A stretch of 64,000 nt of DNA from positions 62,001-126,000 of the forward strand of contig JAEYPQ010000030.1 of assembly GCA_023410645.1 (NCBI GenBank). The letters are read 5' to 3'. The DNA comes from Bacillota bacterium. GTDB taxonomy: Bacteria > Bacillota > Clostridia > TANB77 > CAG-465. Both the position numbers and the translations under genes were made by a program. Below are positions 24,872 to 34,555 of the stretch, piece by piece; within the stretch, counting starts at the first letter, position 1, and every line of letters begins with the position of its first letter. The notes under the pieces were generated by a model. The model ran no database searches. It worked only from the letters and a program-made list of their open reading frames with translations, and had not been told where the DNA came from.

Positions 24872-26476
24872 ATGATAGGAACAAATGGAGTAACACTTAG
24901 GTTTGGTAAAAGAACATTATTTGAAGACGTAAATATTAAATTTACACCAGGTAATTGTTATGGAATAATTGGGGCAAATGGAGCTGGAAAATCAACTTTT
25001 TTAAAGATTCTTTCAGGAGAAATTGAACCTAGTGAAGGGGAAGTATACATGTCTGATAAAGAAAGACTTGGTATACTTAAGCAAAACCATTATGAATATG
25101 ATGATGTAAAAGTAATTGATACTGTAATTAGAGGTAATCAAAGACTATATGATATAATGAAAGAAAAAGAGATTCTTTATTCAAAAGAGGATTTTAATGA
25201 TGAAGATGGAATAAAAGCTGGAAATTTAGAAGCAGAATTTGCGGAACTTAATGGATGGATGGCAGAAACTGATGCAGCTCAACTTTTAAGTGGACTTGGA
25301 ATAGATGTAGAATTGCATGAAAAATATGTAAGAGAACTTACTGGTGGAGATAAGGTTAAGGTTTTACTTGCACAAGCTTTATTTGGTAATCCAGATGTAC
25401 TTTTACTTGATGAACCAACAAACCATCTTGATATAGCAGCTATAGCTTGGCTTGAAGAATTTTTAATAAACTTTGAAAATACAGTTATTGTTGTATCCCA
25501 TGATAGACATTTCTTAAATAAAGTTTGTACTCATATTGCAGATATTGATTATGGCAAAATTCAGCTTTATGTTGGTAACTATGATTTCTGGTATGAATCT
25601 AGTCAACTTGCTTTAAAACAAATGAAAGAATCAAACAAGAAAAAAGAAGATAAAATTAAAGAGTTAGAAGATTTTATACGTAGATTTAGCGCCAACGCAT
25701 CTAAATCAAAACAAGCTACATCAAGAAAGAAAACTTTAGAAAAGATTGTCCTTGATGAGATAAAACCATCTACTAGAAAATATCCATATATTGAATTTAA
25801 GCCAGAAGTAGAATCAGGAAGAGAAATACTAGAAGTAGATAATATTTCAAAAGAAATAGATGGAGAACAAATCTTAAAAAATGTTTCATTTAAAGTTTTA
25901 AAAGGTGATAAGATAGCAATAGTAGGTTCAAATACCATTGCAAAAACTACATTATTTAAAATAATAATGGGAGAAATAAAACAGGATAAGGGAAAAATCA
26001 CTTTCGGAAAAACTATAAAACAATCATACATTCCACAAGATAATGAATCATATTTTAAATCTGATAAATCAATTGTAGAATGGATTGCAGATGCATATAA
26101 TATTAATGATGAGACAATAATAAGGAGTTTCTTAGGAAGAATGTTATTTTCTGGTGAAGAATCTTTAAAGAAAGTAAATGTATTATCTGGAGGAGAAAAA
26201 GCAAGATGTATGATGGCAAGATGTATGCTTGAAAATCCAAATTTTGTGATTTTGGATGAACCAACAAACCATTTAGATCTTGAAAGTATTACTTCACTTA
26301 ATAATGGACTTATTAGAACAACAGCAGATATTATATTTACATCACATGATCATCAATTTGTTCAAACTATTGCAAATAGAATAATCGAAATTACAGATAA
26401 TGGAATAATTGATAAAAGAATGAGTTATGATGAATATATAGAATCACAAGAACAAAACAGAAAGTTAAACTTTTAA
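24872..26476 (+). CDS. ABC-F family ATPase (YbiT/YkpA-like)
   Basis: 534 residues. First cassette: GANGAGKST, ELTGGDKVKVLLAQAL, LLLDEPTNHLDIAAI, SHDRHFL. The linker is lysine-rich (SKSKQATSRKKTLEKI). Second: GSNTIAKTTLFK, in which the P-loop GxxGxGKT is altered to GSNTIAKTT, then LSGGEKARCMMARCM and DEPTNHLDLESI. Length and order fit the broadly conserved YbiT/YkpA subfamily of ribosome-bound ATPases. AAAGGAG precedes ATG. Own promoter and terminator, not co-transcribed with the first ABC-F gene for certain. Confidence 0.88.
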   Translation: MIGTNGVTLRFGKRTLFEDVNIKFTPGNCYGIIGANGAGKSTFLKILSGEIEPSEGEVYMSDKERLGILKQNHYEYDDVKVIDTVIRGNQRLYDIMKEKEILYSKEDFNDEDGIKAGNLEAEFAELNGWMAETDAAQLLSGLGIDVELHEKYVRELTGGDKVKVLLAQALFGNPDVLLLDEPTNHLDIAAIAWLEEFLINFENTVIVVSHDRHFLNKVCTHIADIDYGKIQLYVGNYDFWYESSQLALKQMKESNKKKEDKIKELEDFIRRFSANASKSKQATSRKKTLEKIVLDEIKPSTRKYPYIEFKPEVESGREILEVDNISKEIDGEQILKNVSFKVLKGDKIAIVGSNTIAKTTLFKIIMGEIKQDKGKITFGKTIKQSYIPQDNESYFKSDKSIVEWIADAYNINDETIIRSFLGRMLFSGEESLKKVNVLSGGEKARCMMARCMLENPNFVILDEPTNHLDLESITSLNNGLIRTTADIIFTSHDHQFVQTIANRIIEITDNGIIDKRMSYDEYIESQEQNRKLNF

Positions 26477-26482
26477 TTTAAA

Positions 26483-26513
26483 AGGCCTATATATAATATA
26501 TGGGCTTTTTTGC
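26483..26513 (+). terminator. Terminator after the second ABC-F gene
   Basis: GCCTATATA and TATATGGGC arms (one G-T pair) then TTTTTT. Confidence 0.75.
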
Positions 26514-26531
26514 AAAAAAAATAAAAAATTG

Positions 26532-26560
26532 TTGAAATATTAAAATAGTTAGGTTATAAT
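26532..26560 (+). promoter_or_regulatory. Promoter of the winged-helix protein gene
   Basis: TTGAAA (26532-26537), 17 bp, TATAAT (26555-26560), leaving a leader of about 100 nt. Confidence 0.75.
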
Positions 26561-26665
26561 AATTTATATAGGTTGTATATTCAATCTATTGTAATGCTAA
26601 TGTTTAGAATAAAACAAGGCTAGGAAAGTTAAATTTCAGAATTAAAATTTAAGGAGTGTAAGAAA

Positions 26666-27691
26666 ATGATAAATGATAATGAAGTAAAGACCGCTGTTTC
26701 ACCTTTTGCTGTAAGAGAAAATGAGATAAAGGTTTTTGATGGTAAGGAAGGATTTGCGTCAATAAATCAAGTAGTATTTAAAATGGATATGGGGTATATC
26801 AATGAAGAGCACATTAAAGCTTTAGAAGTTGTTAATGAGTTTGGATTTGTAACATCAAGACAGGTAACTCAAGTACTTGAAATAAGAGGAAAATTAAATG
26901 ACATTGAAGAAGATAAAAGACAAAATAAGGTCGCAAAATGGCTAGAAGATTTAACAAAATCTAAAGTTATTGCACGTTATTATTTTCAAAGTGAAGCTGG
27001 AAAAAGCTCATATAGAGCTTATTCAATGGATAAAATAGCTACATATATTTTAAAACAAAGAAATATAGCTACATCTTGGCAACCAACTGATAATACAAAA
27101 CCAGCATATGCTGTAAAAAGAAAACTTGCTGGAAATCAGGTAATAATTGCATATATGCAAAAAGTTGCTACTTTTAACAGCGTTAATCCAAATGTTTTGT
27201 TATATTCTAAAAAATACAATGTTAAATTTAAACCAACAGGTGGTTTAGTTGTATTAAAAAATGGTGCAGAAGAATATAACTTTGTATTTGAAGTTGTTAG
27301 AAGAAATGACGATTGGCAAAATATGTTTGCTGAAAAAGTGCAATTATATTCAGATTTTTATGAAAACTTTATGAGAAATGATGCTGGATTTTATGATAAG
27401 CCACAAATAGTTTTTGTTGGTGAAGATGTTCAACATATAGCTGAAATGTTTAGAATTATAAAGAAAGTAACTTCAGTTTTAAAAGATGAAGAAATGTATT
27501 TTACAACTGAACTTAAACATTTAGATGAATCATTAGAAAATAGTATTAGCATATTTGAACTAGAAGAAAATACTAAGAAATATAAACTTGTTAATAAGCC
27601 TTTAGAATTATTAAAACCAGGTAATAATGAAGCATTTAAAACTAAATTAAATGGTGATATGAAGTTCAATTCAAATATGGTAATTGAATAA
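26666..27691 (+). CDS. Winged-helix protein, replication-relaxation-like
   Basis: 341 residues. Residues about 45-135 look like a winged helix: EEHIKALEVVNEFGFVTSRQ (HTH) and KWLEDLTKSKVIARYYF (wing). The C-terminal half, with YNFVFEVVRRNDDWQNMF and a following hydrophobic strand PQIVFVGED, recalls the nuclease-like domain of replication-relaxation family proteins. That family is associated with plasmid and phage replication, but this copy stands alone in chromosomal context. AAGGAG about 9 nt before ATG. Assignment is tentative. Confidence 0.5.
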   Translation: MINDNEVKTAVSPFAVRENEIKVFDGKEGFASINQVVFKMDMGYINEEHIKALEVVNEFGFVTSRQVTQVLEIRGKLNDIEEDKRQNKVAKWLEDLTKSKVIARYYFQSEAGKSSYRAYSMDKIATYILKQRNIATSWQPTDNTKPAYAVKRKLAGNQVIIAYMQKVATFNSVNPNVLLYSKKYNVKFKPTGGLVVLKNGAEEYNFVFEVVRRNDDWQNMFAEKVQLYSDFYENFMRNDAGFYDKPQIVFVGEDVQHIAEMFRIIKKVTSVLKDEEMYFTTELKHLDESLENSISIFELEENTKKYKLVNKPLELLKPGNNEAFKTKLNGDMKFNSNMVIE

Positions 27692-27719
27692 TATATAAAA
27701 ATTAATATGTAATATGGAA

Positions 27720-27750
27720 AAGGACGCATAATTTAAATGCGTCTTTTTTT
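27720..27750 (+). terminator. Terminator after the winged-helix gene
   Basis: GACGCAT (27723-27729) and ATGCGTC (27737-27743), then seven T. Confidence 0.9.
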
Positions 27751-27814
27751 CATTTATGGTCTAATCTAGTATAATTAATTCATATAATGTAAAAAGTAAC
27801 AAGGAAGTGTTTTT

Positions 27815-28801
27815 ATGTGTACATCAATATCCATAATATCGAAAAAGAATGAAGTTATTTTCGGAAGGAATATGGACTTTTCTCACGAAATAGATCCAGA
27901 AATATATATTTTCCCAAGAAATTATGAATGGATGAATTCATTTAGAAACTATACAATAAATAATACATATAAATTTATTGGAACAGGTCAAAATATAGGA
28001 AAAGTAACTCTTGCAGACGGTGTTAATGAAAATGGTTTGGGCATCGGAGCGTTATATTTTAAGGGATTTGCTCATTTTGATACTTTTTCAAATAGTAAAA
28101 GTAAGCGTATTCAAATTGCATCTATTGAATTAGTTAATTACCTACTTGGAAATTGTATGGATGTTGAAGATGTTATTAATACAGTATATAATATAGATAT
28201 TATTGGTATAGAAGATATTATCACCAATTCAGTGGCACCACTACATTGGATAGTAATAGATAAAGTTGGAAGATGTATTACAATTGAAATAACTAAAAAG
28301 GGACTAGAGATATTTGATAATCCACTTAAAGTTCTTGCAAATAGTCCAAATTTCGAGTGGCAGATGACAAATTTAAGAAACTATATTAATCTATCACCTG
28401 AACAACTTCAAAAAGCAAAATGGGAGAATATAGAACTAACTCCATTTGGAGAAGCTGCTGGGACTTTTGGAATTCCTGGCGATTACACTTCACCATCTAG
28501 ATTTGTAAGGGCTGCTTTTCTTAAAAGTCACGTATTACTTCCAAAATCAAATAATGAAACAGTAAATATGTGCTTTAATATTCTAAAAAGTGTAACAATT
28601 CCTAAAGGAGTAGTTATAACTAACAGAGGAACATATGATTATACACAATATACTGTGTTTATGAATGTTAATACAGGGGACTATTATTTCAATACTCATG
28701 ATAACAATCAAATACTAAAAGCAAATATAAATGATAGTAATTCTAATGAAATCATATCACTTGGCAAATTAAAACGATCTACTGAATTTGAACATATTTA
28801 G
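27815..28801 (+). CDS. Choloylglycine hydrolase family enzyme, penicillin V acylase-like
   Basis: 328-residue Ntn hydrolase. Met removal exposes Cys2 (MCTS), the nucleophile. Arg18 and Asp21 are in FGRNMDF, Asn176 in LANSPNF and Arg229 in SPSRF. At the position that is Asn82 in Clostridium perfringens bile salt hydrolase (GLNF) this protein has Tyr81 (ALYF), the residue found in penicillin V acylases. It should cleave an amide bond in bile acid conjugates, penicillin V or N-acyl homoserine lactones. No signal peptide, so cytoplasmic. AAGGAAGTG precedes ATG. Confidence 0.88.
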   Translation: MCTSISIISKKNEVIFGRNMDFSHEIDPEIYIFPRNYEWMNSFRNYTINNTYKFIGTGQNIGKVTLADGVNENGLGIGALYFKGFAHFDTFSNSKSKRIQIASIELVNYLLGNCMDVEDVINTVYNIDIIGIEDIITNSVAPLHWIVIDKVGRCITIEITKKGLEIFDNPLKVLANSPNFEWQMTNLRNYINLSPEQLQKAKWENIELTPFGEAAGTFGIPGDYTSPSRFVRAAFLKSHVLLPKSNNETVNMCFNILKSVTIPKGVVITNRGTYDYTQYTVFMNVNTGDYYFNTHDNNQILKANINDSNSNEIISLGKLKRSTEFEHI

Positions 28802-28851
28802 CTAGTTCTTATGACGAATAATAAGAAATAAATAATTAATATATATAATAT

Positions 28852-28886
28852 AGTCACACTATTGAAAAAAGTGTGACTTTATTATA
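28852..28886 (+). terminator. Terminator after the amide hydrolase
   Basis: AGTCACACT (28852-28860) and AGTGTGACT (28870-28878), then TTATTAT. Confidence 0.8.
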
Positions 28887-28915
28887 CACTATATATTAGT
28901 CATAGGAGGAAGAAT

Positions 28916-31687
28916 ATGAAGAACAAAAGAGGCGGTATAAATAAAAAAGGAATAAGTTTAATAGTATTAATAATAACAATAATAGTTATAATTATTCTTG
29001 CAGGAGCAATAATATTAAATTTAACAAATAATAATCCAATAGATAATGCAAGAAAAGCAAAGTTTCTAAATGATGTAGATACTTTCAAAAGCGATTTATC
29101 ATTATATGAATTAAATAAAATGGGAAGTACTGAAGGAAATTATAATCCTAAGGCATTAAATGCAGATAAAAACAGTGTATCAGAAAACGGAGAAGTAGAT
29201 ACACAAAGAACAATAATAGATGTAATATCATCAATGAAAGATACAAAATATGAAGAAAAGTTAGAAGTCATAGCAGGGGAGCTAGTATACGTAGGGGATA
29301 GTGAGAAAGAATCAAACTGGCTGGATGGAGTGATAGAATCAAAGAATTTTAAGATGAATATAGTAACAGTACCTGATATGAATAAAATAAGTGGGAAAGT
29401 AACATTATCAGGATTTTTAGTAGATGAAACAAAAATAGAATATTATAGAATATATATATCACAAACAGCAGGTACATATCCTGATACACCAAGTGTAGAG
29501 ATAACAGATAAGAAAAAAGAAGTAGAATTTGAAATAAATAATCTAGTAGCAAATACAGAGTATTATATAAAAGTAGAATTGAAAATGAGTAATGAGCCTG
29601 ATGTAAGAGTAATAGAAAGTGGAAAGATAATAACAAAGCCAGATAGTGTGGTACCAAATACACCACAAATAACAGTGCCAGGATACTCAAATAATTATAC
29701 TATAACACCAATTACAATAACATTAACAGATGATGAAGGTGGAAGTGGAATAAGTAAAACAAATAGCAAGTACATAATAGATAAAACAGCAACAAGCTAT
29801 AATGAAGAAGATAGCATGTGGCAATCAGCAACTGGTTTCTTAGGAGAAGAATTTACAGGAAATACAGCAACAGTTGGAGTAAGCGTAGTAGAAGATGGAG
29901 AGTATTATGTACATGTATTAGTAGTAGATAATGCGGGAAATAAAAAGTCAGGAATATCTGGAAAAATAGTAGTAGATACAGTAGTACCAAATGAGGCAGG
30001 AATAACAATACCAACAAGTACAACAACAAATAGCATAGATGCAACAGTAGTATTAAATGATAATGAAAATGGAAGTGGAATAGATTTAAGTAAATGTAAG
30101 TATATTTATTCAACAGTATCATATCCATATGGAGATACAGAGACAATATGGGATACAGGAACAGTATTTACAAGTCAGACGCAAACAATAACCGTAACAT
30201 CAAGTACAAATGAAATATACTATTTACATGTATTACTAGTAGATAAAGCAGGAAATAGAAGAGAAGTATTATCAAGTGGAGTAACAACAAATACAGAGAC
30301 ACCAGTGGCTCCAGCGATAACAGGAACAATAGCAACAAATACATGGACAAATCAAAATGTAACATTAACAGTAAATGAGGTAACTTCACCAGGAATAACA
30401 AGATATGAGTATTCAGTAAATGGAGGAGCATGGCAAACATATAATGCTACAAATAAAGTAGTAGTAACAAGTGAAGGAACAAGTACAGTAAAAGCAAGAG
30501 CAGTAAATAATGTAGGAACAGTAGGGGCAGAGTCAACAGGATATATAGTAAAAATAGATAGAACAGCACCAAGCAATCCAACTGTTGATTTAAGTGGATA
30601 TGCATCAGGTACGTGGACTAATGGAAATGTAACTCAAACATTTAGTTCAAGTGACTCATATTCAGGAGTACAGAAATATCAATATACAGTTGATGGGGGG
30701 GCAACATGGAGTGATTGTCCAAATCCATGGATTATAAATTGGGATGGAGGATGGAACTTCTATATAAGAGCAATTGATAATATTGGAAATGTAAGTGGAG
30801 CATCAGATATGTACACAATATATAGAGATGCAACTGCACCAACATATACAAGTTATGAAATAAATAATGTAACAGAAACAGGATATGATGTTTACTTATA
30901 TGGAGTATCCGATAATTTTTCAGGAATAAATAGAGTACAATTTCCAACAACATCACCATCATCTGGATGGATATGGAATTATGGAACTGATCTTGGAAAT
31001 GGAACATGGCATTATAGAGTAAATGTATCCGATTTTAGTAATGTACCAGGACAATATCAAACACATATATACCTATACGATTATGCGGGAAATTATTCTG
31101 CACTTGCAACATCTGGTGCAATAATACCTGAACAAGGGCTTAATTTATATAATTATGGAGATCAATGTACATCTGTAACAGGAGGATGGACTATAAAATA
31201 TGGTAATCAGATGATGAGAAGTGGATGGGGAGGAAGTAGTTCATATGTATCATATCAATATAACACAAATAATATTAATTTAGCATTTTCTTCAATGGGA
31301 TCATATCAATATACTTCAACCGCTAATAGAGCAATTGGAATTTGTACAAATAGTCCAATTAACATTTCAGGATATAAATATTTAAATGTACTATGTGATG
31401 TGAACTTTGGTGCATATACTTCTCATAATCCATCGCAAAATTATTTTACTGGAGATTCTATATTGACTTCAACATCAAATGTTGCAGGTTATACTGATAA
31501 TTATGCCACTGCTTCTAATTATATAGCATATGGAACACCTGGAGGAAGCGCAGCAAATTATAAACTTTCAGTCGATATATCTGGGATTAGTGGTTTACAA
31601 TATATTACTAACTTTATTGGCTCAGATCTTGAACATTATAATTCTTCAGGAAATATTACAATATATAGAATTTGGTTGTCGAAATAA
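28916..31687 (+). CDS. Large surface protein A: prepilin-like N-terminus plus Ig/Fn3-type repeats
   Basis: 923 residues. NKKG-ISLIVLIITIIVIIIL is a type IV pilin-like leader and helix (cleavage expected after Gly12) in which Val stands where Glu5 is normal. Then: about 45-140, a domain shared with protein B; about 145-245, Fn3-like; about 250-465, two Ig-like units with DDEGGSGI and VDNAGNK motifs; about 470-645, two units with RYEYSVNGGAWQTY and VDGGATWSDC (OmpL47/Big-like); about 645-745, a unit resembling the group B streptococcus Bsp-like repeat (GYDVYLYGVSDNFSGINRVQ); and a unique C-terminal domain to the end. No LPXTG. Likely extracytoplasmic adhesin or pseudopilus-anchored protein. AGGAGG 6 nt before ATG. 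Confidence 0.8.
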   Translation: MKNKRGGINKKGISLIVLIITIIVIIILAGAIILNLTNNNPIDNARKAKFLNDVDTFKSDLSLYELNKMGSTEGNYNPKALNADKNSVSENGEVDTQRTIIDVISSMKDTKYEEKLEVIAGELVYVGDSEKESNWLDGVIESKNFKMNIVTVPDMNKISGKVTLSGFLVDETKIEYYRIYISQTAGTYPDTPSVEITDKKKEVEFEINNLVANTEYYIKVELKMSNEPDVRVIESGKIITKPDSVVPNTPQITVPGYSNNYTITPITITLTDDEGGSGISKTNSKYIIDKTATSYNEEDSMWQSATGFLGEEFTGNTATVGVSVVEDGEYYVHVLVVDNAGNKKSGISGKIVVDTVVPNEAGITIPTSTTTNSIDATVVLNDNENGSGIDLSKCKYIYSTVSYPYGDTETIWDTGTVFTSQTQTITVTSSTNEIYYLHVLLVDKAGNRREVLSSGVTTNTETPVAPAITGTIATNTWTNQNVTLTVNEVTSPGITRYEYSVNGGAWQTYNATNKVVVTSEGTSTVKARAVNNVGTVGAESTGYIVKIDRTAPSNPTVDLSGYASGTWTNGNVTQTFSSSDSYSGVQKYQYTVDGGATWSDCPNPWIINWDGGWNFYIRAIDNIGNVSGASDMYTIYRDATAPTYTSYEINNVTETGYDVYLYGVSDNFSGINRVQFPTTSPSSGWIWNYGTDLGNGTWHYRVNVSDFSNVPGQYQTHIYLYDYAGNYSALATSGAIIPEQGLNLYNYGDQCTSVTGGWTIKYGNQMMRSGWGGSSSYVSYQYNTNNINLAFSSMGSYQYTSTANRAIGICTNSPINISGYKYLNVLCDVNFGAYTSHNPSQNYFTGDSILTSTSNVAGYTDNYATASNYIAYGTPGGSAANYKLSVDISGISGLQYITNFIGSDLEHYNSSGNITIYRIWLSK

Positions 31688-31706
31688 TTTGTAAATATTT
31701 AATTTT

Positions 31707-31760
31707 ATACATTCTAAATAATACCCAAATATATACGTATTATTTAGAGTGTATTTTTTA
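31707..31760 (+). terminator. Terminator between the two surface protein genes
   Basis: ATACATTCTAAATAATAC (31707-31724) and GTATTATTTAGAGTGTAT (31737-31754) with one wobble, then TTTTTT. It implies the two paralogues are transcribed separately. Confidence 0.85.
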
Positions 31761-31853
31761 TATTAAAGTTAAATTTTAAAAATACACTAAAGGCGTATTG
31801 AAAATTTTTTTTCTATATACTATACTTATATGTATAAGCAGGAGGTTGTACAT

Positions 31854-34400
31854 ATGAAAAGAGGAATAAGTTTAATAGTTTTGATAATAACAATAATTGT
31901 AATAATAATTTTAGCAGGAGCAGTAATATTAAATTTAACAAACAATAATCCGATAGATAGTGCAAGAAAAGCGAGACTATTAAATGATGTAGATACATTT
32001 AAAAGTGAATTATCGTTATATGAATTAAATAAAATGTCAGATTTAACAGGAAATTACAATCCTAAGACATTGAACGCAGATAAAAATAGTGTATCAGAAG
32101 ATGGAGTACAAGATACAAATAGGAAAATATCAGATGTTATAACTTCAATGAATAATACTAGATATACTGATATATTAGAAATTATTTCTGGAGAATTAGT
32201 ATATGTGGGAGATAATGAAAAAGAGTCAAACTGGTTAGATGGAATAATAGAATCAGAGAATTTCAAAATAAATTTATCATTAATACCTGATGAGACTAAT
32301 ATAAAAGGAAAAGTAACTCTTTCAGGATTATTAGTAGATGAAACAAAAATAGAATATTATAGAATTTACTTATCACAAACACAAGGTACATATCCTGATA
32401 CACCAAATATTGAGATAACAGATAAGAAAAAAGAGATAGAATTTGATTTACAAAGTTTAAATTCAAATAGTAATTATTATATAAAAGTAGAACTAAAAAT
32501 GAGTAATGAGCCAGATGCAAGAGTATTAGAAAGTGGAAAGATAATAACAAAACTAGATAGTGTAGCACCAAATACGCCACAAATAGCAGTACCAGAATAC
32601 TCAAATAATTATACAATAGATTTATTAACAGTAATATTGTTAGATAATGAAGGTGGAAGTGGAGTAAATAAAGAAGAAAGTAGATATATTATAGATAAAG
32701 TAGCAACTAACTATACTGAGCAAGATGATATTTGGGATTCGGCAGTTAATTTTTCAGCAGAAGAATTTATTCAAAATACAGCATCAATAACATCTAATGT
32801 AGATACAGATGGAGAATATTATCTTCATGTGTTAGCAATTGATAATGCAGGAAATAAAAAATCTGCTGTATCAAGTAGGATAATAGTAGATACAACAGTA
32901 CCAAATGAAGCAGAAATAACAGTTCCGCAAACTGCAACAAATAATACAGTACAAGCAACAGTAAATCTTTCTGATAATACTGGAGGTAGTGGCATTGATT
33001 TAAGTAAGTGCAAATATATATACTCAGCAGTGTCATATCCATATGGCGATACAGAAACTATATGGGATACAGCAACAGTATTTACAAGTGAAGTACAAAC
33101 AATAACAGTGACATCAAGTACAAATGAAGTATATTATCTACATGTATTACTAGTAGATAAGGCAGGAAATAGAAGAGAAGTACTATCAAGTGGAGTAACA
33201 ACAAATACAGATACACCTATTGCTCCAGTAATAACAGGAACAATAGCAACAAATACATGGATAAATCAAAATGTAACATTGACAATAAATGAGGTAACAT
33301 CACCAGGAATAACAAGATATGAATATTCAATAAATGGTGGTACGTGGCAAACATATAATTCAACAAATAAAATAGTTGTAACAAGTGATGGAACATATAC
33401 AATAAAAGCAAGAGCAGTAAATAATGTAGGGACAATTGGAGCAGAGTCAGAAGGGTACATAGTTAAAATAGATAGGGTGCTTCCAACAATATCAGCCACA
33501 TATAAAAAGGCAGATGGAACAACATATACTTCTGATACATGGACAAATCAATCAGTAATTATAACTGCTACTGGAAATGACAATGGTGGAAGTGGAATAA
33601 GCAAATATCAAGTTACATACAATGGATCTGAATTTTCAGATTTAATGGGTAATACTGTAACTTTAAGTACTACTGGAAGGACAGGAATATGGGTAAGGGC
33701 AATAGATAATACAGGGAATGTGGGAGCACTTACATCTAACTTTATTGTATCAATAGATAAAACAGAACCAAGTATTTCATTATCACAAGCTTCAAATGGA
33801 AATTATTCTAAAATAATTACAGCAAGTATAGCTGATAATGAATCAGGCATAATGATAAAGAAGTGGGCGCAAGGTTCACGAAATGCTGCATACTTTGCAA
33901 GTAGTGGAACAGAATTTACTGGAACAACATTTGAAGTAACTAATAATGATACATATACTGTATATGCAAAGAATAATGCAGGAGTAGAAAAAATACAAAC
34001 AATATCAATACAAGGAATTTGGTTTTTAAAGACATTCACTGGTTCAAGTGGATTATCATATGGAAATGGAGCGACTTTAGATTCAAATGGAAATATAATA
34101 CTTGGAGTGAATACTGCAGTGCAATATGGTCCATATGTTGATTTAGTTGCAGGAACTTATGAAATAACTACAATTGGCGAAAACTTAGATAAAGGTAATC
34201 ATCAGTGTTATTATGGATATGGAACTACAGAAGGAAGAATTGATGTAACAATGAATATAAATACCAATACTTCTACTACATATGTATATACGATAATTCT
34301 CGCAAATGATTCACCAAAAATTGAAAGTGTAATATATAATTGGACTAGTGGATCGTATACAATAAAAGTAAATAGTGTTCAAATAAAAAGAATACAATAG
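31854..34400 (+). CDS. Large surface protein B, paralogue of A with a different C-terminus
   Basis: 848 residues from ATG 31854, which is 7 nt behind GGAGG; the in-frame ATG at 31830 lies before that site. MKRG-ISLIVLIITIIVIIIL is nearly identical to protein A. The following about 560 residues align with A without large gaps (shared NNNPIDSARKAR, YELNKM, ESNWLDG, RYEYSINGGTWQTY). The final about 270 residues differ: two further Ig-like units (TWTNQSVIITATGND, SLSQASNGNYSKI) and a beta-rich C-terminal domain. Also lacks the Glu5 of true pilins and lacks LPXTG. Confidence 0.8.
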   Translation: MKRGISLIVLIITIIVIIILAGAVILNLTNNNPIDSARKARLLNDVDTFKSELSLYELNKMSDLTGNYNPKTLNADKNSVSEDGVQDTNRKISDVITSMNNTRYTDILEIISGELVYVGDNEKESNWLDGIIESENFKINLSLIPDETNIKGKVTLSGLLVDETKIEYYRIYLSQTQGTYPDTPNIEITDKKKEIEFDLQSLNSNSNYYIKVELKMSNEPDARVLESGKIITKLDSVAPNTPQIAVPEYSNNYTIDLLTVILLDNEGGSGVNKEESRYIIDKVATNYTEQDDIWDSAVNFSAEEFIQNTASITSNVDTDGEYYLHVLAIDNAGNKKSAVSSRIIVDTTVPNEAEITVPQTATNNTVQATVNLSDNTGGSGIDLSKCKYIYSAVSYPYGDTETIWDTATVFTSEVQTITVTSSTNEVYYLHVLLVDKAGNRREVLSSGVTTNTDTPIAPVITGTIATNTWINQNVTLTINEVTSPGITRYEYSINGGTWQTYNSTNKIVVTSDGTYTIKARAVNNVGTIGAESEGYIVKIDRVLPTISATYKKADGTTYTSDTWTNQSVIITATGNDNGGSGISKYQVTYNGSEFSDLMGNTVTLSTTGRTGIWVRAIDNTGNVGALTSNFIVSIDKTEPSISLSQASNGNYSKIITASIADNESGIMIKKWAQGSRNAAYFASSGTEFTGTTFEVTNNDTYTVYAKNNAGVEKIQTISIQGIWFLKTFTGSSGLSYGNGATLDSNGNIILGVNTAVQYGPYVDLVAGTYEITTIGENLDKGNHQCYYGYGTTEGRIDVTMNINTNTSTTYVYTIILANDSPKIESVIYNWTSGSYTIKVNSVQIKRIQ

Positions 34401-34420
34401 AAATTATTAAAAATATAATT

Positions 34421-34460
34421 GTAGTGTAAATGTTTAAAAAGCATTTGCACTACTTTTTGT
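34421..34460 (+). terminator. Terminator after surface protein B
   Basis: GTAGTGTAAATG (34421-34432) and CATTTGCACTAC (34442-34453) with a G-T pair, then TTTTTG. Confidence 0.85.
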
Positions 34461-34497
34461 ATATTGTATCTTTTTTTGTAATTTTTTGGAATACTAC

Positions 34498-34526
34498 TTG
34501 AAAATTAAAATACGATGAGGTAAAAT
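34498..34526 (+). promoter_or_regulatory. Promoter of the glycolytic cluster
   Basis: TTGAAA (34498-34503), 17 bp, TAAAAT (34521-34526), about 30 bp before gap. Confidence 0.65.
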
Positions 34527-34555
34527 ATAGATGTACAATAAGGAGGTATAATTGT

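Noticed and set aside
30732..31007. 91-codon minus-strand ORF in surface protein A
   Set aside because: Antisense of a coding repeat, with no start signal; the plus-strand protein has clear domains.
29349..33435. Many long leucine-rich ORFs on the minus strand opposite the surface proteins
   Set aside because: They are shadows of repetitive, A-rich codons of the sense genes: low-complexity Leu/Tyr/His, no ribosome binding sites and no homology.
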